A DNA stretch of 64,000 nt, from contig OX365947.1 of assembly GCA_947247005.1 (NCBI GenBank), positions 30,522,760-30,586,759 of the forward strand. Reading direction: 5' to 3'. The stretch comes from Spisula solida. Its lineage: Eukaryota; Mollusca; Bivalvia; Venerida; Mactridae. The notes beneath the pieces are model-generated. The model saw only the letters and a list, made by a program, of their open reading frames with translations. It ran no database searches and was not told the origin of the DNA. Positions 10,801-22,800 of this stretch are shown here, in pieces (position 1 is the first letter of the stretch; each line of letters begins with the position of its first letter). The position numbers and the translations under genes were made by a program.

Positions 10801-13800
10801 AATTAAAACATGTTTCCTTTTGAAAACCTGGTTAACAACGGACTAGTGGTTTGCTAGGATGATTTTGTAGATGAAGTTTTGTCTAAACATATACGTACAC
10901 AGTTCTATCTCCTCCATTTCTTTGTTTACGTATTTACCCACGGCCACACGGCGGCGCTCCTGTCGTTCTTTCTGGCCGCCATATTGCCGCAGCTTCTTGG
11001 GTGGAGTTCTGATTGGCACTGCTCTATCATGTTCTGATGTGTCCATTGAAGTTGTTTTACTGTAAAATTAATATTAATGTACACTTTGTTACAGACCGAA
11101 ATAATTAACTTGATCCTAACCTTAGTATGAATAAATTTGGTTTGGGTAAAGTGTATACATTTTCTGTACGGATGCTGTGCAATTTCGGTTCTTTAGTTTT
11201 GTGTTCATAGCACATACACATAGTTTTAACAGGTTACTAGTGGTTTTGTTATAAATTTTGAATTAAACATTGCCTGAGCATTGTTCATACCTTTATTAAG
11301 TTTATTCTAATTATGGTATCTTTAATGAGAGGGTATATTGCTTTGCTCTTGTCGGTCGGTCTGTAGGTCGGTATACCGAATGGTTTCAGTTCAATAACTC
11401 AAGAACGATTTGCCATAGAATTGTCAAACTTGATATGGAGGTTGATCAACAACAATAGATGACGCCTATGGGTTTTGATGTCAGTAGGTCAAAGGTGGAC
11501 GTCATTCTGACTATTGGGTTGCAATGGTAGCATACGTGTTTTACAAACATGTCTTGTTTAGTTCAGGTCTATTGTGGAACACAAGCTCTTTACCTTATTC
11601 CAATTACTCTCTACACTTCATGCCATATGGAAGTCATCGCCAAGAGGCTTCGGGCCACTTTGGAGAAAAATCGCCAGGTATTCCGGACGGACTCACTGAC
11701 TTGACGTTGTGGGGTTTTCTTTTGTTCTTTCTTTTGTTTGTTAAACCCCATAAGCAACATTTTGCACCCCGTAAGCAACGGAATGAATAGAATCTAAATA
11801 TAGCCTATTCTTCCGCACCCAATAACTACAAGTGGGTGCGTACAGACTGACGGACTCACTGACTTGACGTTGTGGGGTTTTCTTTTGTTCTTTCTTTTGT
11901 TTGTTAAACCCCATAAGCAACATTTTGCATGAATATAATCTAAATAAAGCCTATTGTTCCACACCCCACAACATCAAGTGGGCGCGTAGGGACAAACGGA
12001 CGAACGAACGAACGAACGAACATTATCTCACCTATCATCACTACTACGGAGATCACTACCTGGACGGTATGATTTGAAGAGGAACGCTTGATTCAACGAT
12101 TCCTTGCTACCATGCTCCTTTGTCCTATGTAACTTTCCATCCTTACCTCGTCTCAGAATCTCTGGCTCGTGTTTAGATTTCTTCAACTCGAGGTTAGAAT
12201 GTTCCTTTGGATTGATCTTGCGGCCTGAGATAGTAATTATATTTCCTTTTGTTATTGATAATGAACACAATCTGGGACCGAGTATCTAGGTTTCCTGGCA
12301 CGATGTATGATTAGATGTGTGCTTTTTATAGAACATAATCAATGTTATAGCTTACGTTTGTAAGAAACCAAATCCGACATTATAGATAAATTGCATGAAA
12401 TGTCTCAAATGGGTTTCTCATTGCGGTTATTGTGAAACAAACTGAGTTACAAAAGTAACGACTAGCTTGATACGTCTTTTTAAAATTCATTAAAAACTTT
12501 AATTACATTTTTAAACAATATTTAGCATAATTTATAACAAAAACACAGTATAAAACTTCCAAAATCAAAATACATTTGAAACATTCCGAAAAATATTTTG
12601 AAAATTTCAACATGCAATAAGAACAATGTCGTCTTTCTTACGCCTTTGAGTGTGCATAAAGACCTGATTAGATTTTTCTTATAATTATATATATTTACAA
12701 TATAATATTGAAAGTGTTTTCTAATGTTGCTTACCTTCGACAACATGTAAGAATAAGTTCCTGGAGGTCTTCCTTTCCATCGCCTCTTCCTGTTTCTTGT
12801 TTTCAATATATGTGTTCCACATCCGGGGAACGTTGGATTCTTTCTTCTTCTTTGATCGTCTGCGTTTCCTGTTCTCATTCTCTTTTTCTTGAGCCTCGAT
12901 AATACTCTCAACTATTTTAAACACAATAACAAACATAACATAAGCGCGACTATGTTATAAATCTTGCGAATTAGAAGAAAACTAACATTAAAGGGTCACC
13001 TTAAATGTCTGATATTTTTCGAAAACAGAAATAAGAAACATTTACATTGTACGGTAACGAGTATGATAAGATCTAGCCACTGATGAAAGCGTGTTTATTT
13101 TGTTAAAATTTGTGAAGTCGATTCATCGTCAATTTTATTTCGAGGTCGTCATTCTGACAGAATGACGTCATGGAAATTCCAACTTTAGAAACGGCACACA
13201 AAAAAATAATATTTCGTTTAAAAAATACGAAAAGGCTGAAGAAACGATTATAAAGCTAGAAACGAGGACATCTACGGTGTTTCAACAAGAGGGTCTTCTA
13301 GTGGTACATCATGTATTGTAAGAACTAGGTGCAGATGATTTATAACCCGGTAAGATGATCGATGTGGTTTATAAGTGGAATCAAAGCGCTGTGGGCACCG
13401 TTCAGATGATTGATCAAACTATGTTCACGAACTTTGATATTGGTATAACTTACCTGATGAACCGTGCACGATTGATTTTCTCCTTGCTGACGTTCTTGTC
13501 TCCCGTGGTAACGGTGTAGGTTGCACAACCGGGACGGGTTCTCCTTTACGCACCCAGTTCAATACTCGATCATACAGAAAATGAAGACCACTCTGGGCTG
13601 TGGGTCCAACAGTCGCTTTTCCTGGCATGGCAATATTGTCTGGAATTGTTAAATAATAAATATCAAGAGCTTTATAGATTTACGTCTTTATCAAGTTAAG
13701 TTTCTTATCAATTTGTAACAAGTCAATACCCGGTAGCTAGGTGCACAATTTATCATTATTGAAACGGTAGTCACAATGCGCCGTGTATAGTGCACACCTG

Positions 13801-16800
13801 GTATGACTTACATGATAAATAATAAGCCCCACTCGTAGAATGAAAAACAATATTGCGCCGAATTTGGCTTGTAAGTTAACGGAAAGCCATTTTCGGCGCT
13901 GTGCAACGAATTTGGAATTTGGCTTGTCATTAGCCATATTTGTAGGGAGTGTGTATCACCATTGAATATAGCTTACCACATACGTAAGCCATGGTAAGCC
14001 ATATTCGGCGTAAGTCATATTCGACACAACTTAGCGTACTGGTAATACAATACACACTAGAACATGATCAAGACATGTACACCCATACATACACTAAACA
14101 ACAAAATACACATTCATTTTCTTATAGGTACGTAGAAACAAACCTGTTTCACCGAGGAATTTTTCTAAGTATTCACGATCTTTATACATAGATCCCAGAA
14201 TCTGTCTCATCACATCATCGTTGACATCCTCCACTGTCGGTATAATCACAGGGGCTGCTGGTTGTTGTTGCTGTGACATATCAGTATGTTGGAGGCGACC
14301 CTGTATAATACACATTATACCGGATGCTCGTAATAACTTTACTCGAATAAGAGGGATAAATTAATGTACAATATAGAGCAAATTCGCCGGGACTTTAAAA
14401 TTTGCTCGAATTAGGCCGGTTGCTCGAATAATCGCTGCTCGTATTACTGAGGTTTTACTGTACTTGTTATAAAGACTTTAATTTACGAGGAAACTTATTT
14501 GACCATGCTAATTTCACAATATTCCATAGGTTTCTGAACAATTAACAATTGAATAAGAAAATTAAATACGCAAAGAAAATGATGGTAGTCTTGTCCAAAC
14601 GACGTCTCACAATATCACTAGGGATTTTAATAAAGATTGTCATATTTTCTTGGTTCAAAACCGGAACAATTATGACCAGAGAGAGTACATTATAATCATT
14701 AAGACCAAAGCTATGACTGTTTAAGGGAAATATTTTGTAGTCACAGTGTTGGAGTATCAGGAAACAAGTAATATGACATCAAATGATTTATGATATGGGA
14801 TGGAAGATTAATTATTAGAAATGACATATTTATTTAGTATTCATGTATTATCATTGCCAAATGGATAATATTAAGTCAGACAGGGAAGGCAGCACTCAAC
14901 TTAACCAGCCAAGCACAGAAAACATTAAAAATTACATACAAGGCACAATGGCCAACTGAACAAGTAAATGATCCACCCAAGTCCAAGCTATCGACATGCT
15001 GTTTGAACTATTTTCAACAATCAAAAAGCGGATAATAATAAAGACTTTATTTATGGAGGGAGCTTACTTGAGATAATTGTCAATCTGCCGTAAGGCCATC
15101 AACAGTAAAACATTATTACAACAGAAACATACCTTCAAAAAACACAATTGTACATGTTCATGAATTACCTTAAACCTTCCAGGTAATGGCGTCATTTGGC
15201 GTCCAAGTTTCGCGCGTAATGTAGATGGCGCTGGTTGAGAAGGCGGAGCTGGAACAATAATGGGCGGAGCTTCTTCTAGAATCATGCTTTCCTTATTGGA
15301 TGATCCATTCGAGGCGTAGGAAGCATTATGTACGTCATCACTCATGTAGGAATTAGATCTCTGTGTTTGGACATTTACATTATCACGATTCTTCTTCGCC
15401 TTCTCCGCTTTATCCTTGGACTGAAGCATTTCAAGAAAAATTATATTAGGGAAAAAACAACGTAACATTTCATAAATACATTTGGTATAACCAAGAGAAT
15501 ATCAAGGTGACACATTGAGAGAAAGCACGTTTTTGGCACAGGATTGGTGTATGTACTTTAAGGTTTTGGTACAGGATTGGTGTACGTATTTTAAGGTTTT
15601 GGTGCAGGATTGGTGTACGTATTTAAGGTTTTTGGTACAGGATTGGTGTACGTATAAGGATTGGTGTACGTATTTAAGGCTTTTGGTACAGGATAGATGT
15701 ACGTATCTAAGGTTTTTGGTCTAGGATTGGTGTACGTATTTTAAGGTTTTTTGGTACAGGATTGGTGTACGTATTTATGGATTTTGGTACAGGATTGGTT
15801 ACGTATTGAAGGTTTTGGTACAGGATTGATGTACGTATTTTAAGGTTTTTGGTACAGGATTAGTGTATGTATTTTAAGGCTTTTGGTACAGGATTGGTGT
15901 ACTTATTTTATGACTTTTGGTACAGGATTGGTGTACGTATTTAAGGTTTTTGGTACAGGATTGAACTTCATGTATGTTGCAATTGCGATAGCACTTCATA
16001 AATAAGATGTATAGTAGTTTAGTTTATCATTTTTACAGTATATGCCTCGGTATATGCCGCCTTAAAAAATAAAGTTTATTATTATTTTATTAATATTATA
16101 ATTTTTACATTTTTTGTATTACATGTTACAAGTAAGATGTGTGTTTAAATTGGTGGTACGTACCTTTTTCTGAATGGTGATATCTTCAGGGCTTATAGTA
16201 TTCTTCCGCTTCCTGGCAACTACAACATTATTAGAAACTTCGTCAATATAATAATAATTATTGTATTATATGCAACCATTAGCCATACGGCAATTTAGGA
16301 CGTGCATTAATGGTACCGGCTACTGTTACCGGGTCATTAGGACATCTGCATTGGTGTGGCCTCCGTAGCTCAATGGTTACTATGGTTAATCTGGCGACCC
16401 GGGTTCAAATCCGGTGGGGGCACACATATATGCCTGCCATATTTCAGTATGAAGCCAACTGGCAAATAAAGGCTATGCTCGGTAACGAGTGGTAAAAGGT
16501 TTGAACCCCTCTAAGGTTCAGTTATGATGTGGCTAGTTGGTGAGCCGGAAGTTAGTTACATAAGTTTTATCCGTGTGTCTACAACCACAGGAACTTGCAG
16601 AATTACAAAAAATATATAAAAAAAATTGAAAAAATAAATTTTGAAAAAAAAATTCTGTAGATTTAGGCCTACCAATAAAATATATATTTTTTAATACAGG
16701 CTGTCAGTAGCCTTCTATTGAATTTTTTTTTTCAATTATTTGTTTCATTTTTTTTTAAAATATGCAAGTTCTTGTGCTACAACCGAGGTTTGACGTAAAA

Positions 16801-19800
16801 CACGTCTAACACTTGACCAAGGTTTTATGAAGACTAGTGATCGATGTGTTACCTTTATGATTCTCTGACAGTCCGTGTCGAGCCTTTTCGATACCATCGT
16901 GGAAATCCTCCTTATCCGGTCTCATTCGAGCCCCTTTCTGGAAGTAATTAAGGGCGTTCTCATAGTCCCCTTGTTCCAGAAAGAGTTCGGCTTTTTGTAG
17001 AAGTCCCTAAAAGTACAAATAAAACCAAAACGTTGCCCTATTCGGTTGGTAAAGATCATGTATTGTAGTATACTTAATTGGCACACGCAAGTTTCAAATA
17101 TAGTCTTTGAATACATATAGTAGTTTTAACAATTGTTGTTTTTAACCTGAAATATTTTTAAAAGTTTTGAAAAAGTAAGCAGTTCTAAATAAAAAATGTA
17201 CAGTCAAGTACAGGTGTTTGAAAATTTCACTTTAATTATTGTGCAATCATGCATTTTAGACCAAACATATTATAAGAACCGATTCACTATTTTCAGCTTA
17301 TATCAATCACTCTCGACACCTCATTCCTGATGTTATCCATTGCCACGAGGTTTGATGTTGGGAGAAGGAAAGCCAGTTTCATTTTTATGCTGAGCGTCTA
17401 GCAAGGGAATTACTGGTACTATTGGTCTTTGGTATGACGCGCCCTGGGTTCGAACCCGCAACCTCCCACAATCGAAGCATATGCTATACCACTAGGCTTT
17501 CGAGGAGACGGTGTAGATCTTATTATCGGCACTTGACTATATTGATACTATACATTGAACCATATATTACCTCGTGGTAAATTGGGTCCAATTTAAGGGC
17601 CAGATCAGCATCTTGTGAAGCCTTCCTTAACTTCCCCAACTTCCGGTAGACACGTGACCTTGCAATTATCGTTGCCTTATCATCGGATATAAACTTGAGA
17701 GCCTGCAATGAAAGGTAGATTTTAAGTGCTATTAAAATAAGTGTGTTACCTATAACTGTAAAGGGAGATAACTAAACAATATTCACTCAAGATATTTTCA
17801 GAATTACCTCCCTTATTGTTTAAAGTTTTACATTTGACAAGCACAGATAATTTAAAGCCACACAGAAACGGCGACGGCGCCTAGCGACCTGCACAAGAGT
17901 CAGACGTAGAACGAACCCTCCATATCCCAAAAATATCGATATTTCAAGCAAGCCTAACACTCACTCCGCAATGAATGACACACTGTGGACTTTGAATTTC
18001 GTGCATAAAAACCTTTTTATGGTAAATAATATACACCATTGGCTTAACATGAGTTAAGGGAACAATAAGGGGTCATTTTATCAAGTAAGAAACAGTGAGT
18101 CGGGTGTAATTATTTCCAGTAACCTACACTTCAATTATATAAATCGAGCATATAATTTTTCCAGTTTTGCTTTTTACTCAACACCAATATTTTAAAGCTT
18201 CCCACTAAGAAGATCAATGTTTAATACACCTAATGGTTGTCTCAATGATATTAAAGCTCTGTATGCCAAATTCAAATCAACAGAATATATGTTCTCCCTA
18301 TCCAAATATAAATTTTATAAAAAATACCAGCATTAATTGCGAAAAACGTGTAGCTTTAACAAAACGCATCTAATAATCTAACGAAGTCAAAACTGGCAAA
18401 GAACTGAATAAGTCGTGTCTTGCAAGTATATTAGTTAGACTTTTCAGCAACGGTCAGTATATATTAGGTACGAATTCTTTATCAATATCTGAACTTTTTT
18501 CTGAGTTATAACCGCTTGTAGGTTCGTATTACCGTTTTCTCAGCCCAAGGATCATGTCATAATTAAAAGTAAAGGTTTTTAGTAGTTTATGTTACATGGC
18601 CAACCAACCTGTCTAACGTGACGCCTATATACATGTATACTTTCTGATCACATTTATTTCCCGAGTCCTACCTTTCGGGGAGCGGTGACCAAGAGGTAGT
18701 GCGCGCGCTTTGGGATCGAGAGGTCTTGTGTTTGTTCCCCGTCTGCACAACTGCTCAATTTCTCTGAGCAAGAATAACCGTTGATGCTCCACTCGACCAA
18801 GGTTTGTATTGGTACCTGTGAGGGCGGTGTATGTACAAGCTCGATATTCCTGGGCGCCCGCTATCTCGGTGTTGGTTACACCTAAACCAGGAGAGATATA
18901 GTCTTCACGGGGAGACTCGAACGCAGGTTCACTAAGTAGCCCAATAACCAGGGAAAGTTAAAATGTCAAAGACCGGCTGAATTGCTGAAAACGGCCCTAA
19001 AACGTTTTTTTCTTTACTTCAATGCAGGACAGGTAGGTAAACGGGTATCACTATTAGCTAGCTTACTAACTAGGGCTCACAGAACGGCCAGATCAGAACG
19101 GCCCTGCTAAGGTTCGAACCTTCGATGTGTATACCACAGTCATGGTCATTAAAATTGTTTTATTTTATCTATGCTAATAGGTATAGATAGCGATTGAAAA
19201 TTTATTTTAACAACATAACCACAAACAACACTATTCGGATCTTCGATCCATTACAAAGTTTACAGAAATACTATATTAGCATTTTATGTCATTCTATAAA
19301 TACGATCTCATTAACCGTTAAAATCTTCAAAGTTGATAATAAGTCAAAATGAACTCAACCCTTCATGTCAAAAGTGTCATTTGTTTTAGTAGATAAAGAA
19401 ATTTGACATATAAATCACAATAGACTCAGCACGGTCATTGTATTTACCTATATGTTATAAATGCTATAAAGTCAATCGAAATTCTCACAATTTCAAAGCG
19501 TTTCGGTAATTTTGTGTTTATTGAAACATGAAATGGTTTGTAAAGAAGGGAATTTGATCCGTAAGTGTTCAACTTAAGTTTCAAGGATTATCTTTATCCC
19601 GATATACAAACCTCTTGAAAAATGTATAAACAGATTTTCCGTGGCATAGTTCTAATAGACGACAACGATTTTATACAGAGACAGTCGTTAAAAATGTTTT
19701 ATACATTTTAAATTGGTATCATACGGCTGTTTATGGTACAAGGGAGACAGTAAATTGCATCGAACGTTTCTTGAACTATTCAAATTTCCAAAAATTAAAT

Positions 19801-22800
19801 CGAACAGTTATATGACAAGACAATCTTAATTCTACTTTTAAAGATACAGACGAATCGTCAATGGGTGAGGACGTCAAACAGCGTTTTGTTAACAATCGTC
19901 AGTCTCAGTACTAAATACGCATTAAAATGAAAGATTAAATGTTAATTTGTAATATATAAATATAGGATACCCAATCTATTAGCGCTTGTTTAACGTGATT
20001 ATTATTCAGTTACTCAAAATAGTATACGAGTAAATGTATAAGAAAAGCTATGGCCAGAATAATCGTCGACGTCAAAATTTGTCTGAATTTGGAGTTACTG
20101 GACATTGTCGTAGATGCAAGAAAAAAATATTTTTTATTTTTTATTCAATCAATTCATGAATTTGAAATTCGCTATGTTTGTTCTAAGATAAAACGAACTT
20201 CAAGTTATATGTCTGAATTTCTTAGTTTTGGGATATTGGAAAACATCATTTCAACAGAACAAGTCGACGAGCATTAACGTAGCTCTTGTTGCCAGGATTA
20301 TAAGTGTACAACCTAATCATCAAACACGATTTAAATATTAAATTATGTGTTGAAACGATCCCTGGGACTCGACTAACGGTCATTTTTATCTTATCCATTC
20401 CCGATACATATTTTCCCTGCTTATATCAGCCAATTAATCGTGTAGATACAGTTTACAGTATAAGCCGTAATAGACTAAGTTATCTAAATATGAATTGTAA
20501 ATGAACTCGTATTGTATATAAGATAGGTAACTAAGGTTGACTTATGCACGAAATTAAAAATTGACCGTGTATTATACATTGCGGGATGAGTATATAGGTT
20601 ATAGTCCAGTTAGGATATTGTGACAGTGACGTTGCAGTTTATGTGTACGCAAAAAATCACAACAATTGTCTAAACAGGTAGAGCGAAGTTTAGTATGTTA
20701 GTTTAGCATTGAAATTATAGTTGTTTGTACAGTATAAGCCTTCATAATTGGTTTACACCGTTATAGTGGACTCGACTGCTGCGTCACTGGATTTTTATCC
20801 TGACTGGACTATAGCTTAAAATATCCATTTCTTTGTATATGGATGATTCATTCTAAATACTGTAGCGCACAGACAATCCAAAGCCACACAGAAACGACGA
20901 CAGCGCCAAGCCATCCACGCAAGAGTCAGGCATAGAACAAACCATCCACATCCCCAAAAATGGATATTTCAAGCAAGCCTATACACTCACTCCGCAATGA
21001 ATGGCACACTGTGGACTTCGAATTTTGTGCATCATTAGCCATTAAGGGAGGTACGTGTAATTATAATTGATAACCACACTGAAGTGAAGTACGGGGAGAC
21101 TTTTTACAGCCGCCACACAGCACTTAACACCTTCTAAGTCTGATTCTTGCATGAGTGGCTAGGCGGCCGCCCTTTCTGTGTGGCCATTCTGTGGTCATCG
21201 CCATTGATATAAATAATAACTTTTAACAGCTTAATTCTAAATTAAATATGTCGTGGACCCCATATTTCCATTCGTCACATATTTAGCAGTTGCTTTATAA
21301 AGTAATGTTGTAAAATTTAAAAGGTTTTGACCCTCCCGCCTTTTCGATAATTTCATTTTAACGCAAAAGAGAAAAAAACATTCGGATGCAGTTATGTTGT
21401 ACAATAGTTGCGAGAAATATAACGAGACAATATCTCCAGCAGAAAAAATGTAGCGTTACCTAGAATCAATTTCAAATTCAAAATAGATTAACTAATTTTT
21501 TTTTTCATTTGAGTTTGTTCCGCATTAAAAAAATAAATAATGGGTACGTCCGATGTTTCTATATAGAAACAATTGTGGAAGGCATCGGCTTATTTATTTA
21601 ACTAATACATTTCACCAGTCTGTCAATAATATTCCACTTATGTATGCCAATATCTATCGATGCTGATTTAAAAAACGATTTCCATCAACTATTGTTCGTC
21701 TGTCATCCTTATAATTCTGCAATGTTGTAAAAAATGTAACGGGGGTGGAAAAAGAGCAGGTGATTTCAACCTAGATAATGCCCCTTATGATTCCGGTTTA
21801 ATAGTGCATGTAATTATTAGATTCGTCGAACATATTTGGAACAATATCTGGTGAATATATCTATGTATATCTCAGTTAGGTTACATATATAATACAATGA
21901 AGCTTGTATTGATGACCATTGCTGCCTTCACTGTCCGATGTTTCCGATCTTAATCATCATTATTGTTTGTATAAAACATTATTATTTTCATTATTTAAGA
22001 AATAATAAATACGCAGCTATGTTTTGTTGCGTAATAAAATATAGGCACGTGTTTGGATGCGTAGTAATTAAATCACGAGTGCGTAGCACGAGTGATTTAA
22101 TGTACGCATTCAAACGAGTGCCTATATTTTATAACACAACAAAGCACAACTCCTATTTATTATTTCGATTCTAACATCGCCAATGCCTTACCATTTATAG
22201 CACAACAAGACAGGTTGACGTCAAACTACTTTCTTTCCTAGGAACGTTACCGTCACCGTTACCTCATTTGTAATACTATAATATGACGTCAAACGTGACG
22301 TCATCAATCAGCTATATTTTATCGCGGTAATAAAATATGGTAAGCTCAATATACGCAAAGAAGGCAAATCTCACGTGCTATGTTAGAACTATTATTAATA
22401 TTTTTATTAAATCATATTTATATATTATTTTTAGCACTTTAATCATCTAATAACACGTTGAAAAGTGCTGTACAATCACAAATAAGACATGGCTAAAACG
22501 ATTTTAAAAAGATACACACGTGCATAACATAACAACAAATTTATATATACAGTTTATCATATGTTTGACGTCGCGGTAGCGTAATAAAGCCATTATTTAT
22601 TTTTGATAATACACTAGTGTAATAAAGCTTTGACGCGACGTCATTCAAAGTATAGGCGACGTCGTCGAAGTGGCGCGTTTATTATAGTAAAAAATAAGTA
22701 GCTATTTTATGTTTCGGCCGAAAAAGGCTAACATGTGATAATAAGAAAATTACATTTGTGACTTTCCACATTAAATTTAATAAACTCGTTGAATAAATTC

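Noticed and set aside
16358..16430. Possible intact tRNA gene
   Set aside because: The D arm cannot pair and the T arm is one base short, so it was kept only as a SINE-like head.
19100..19135. B-box-like AAGGTTCGAACCTT
   Set aside because: It is a self-complementary word with no tRNA-like surroundings.
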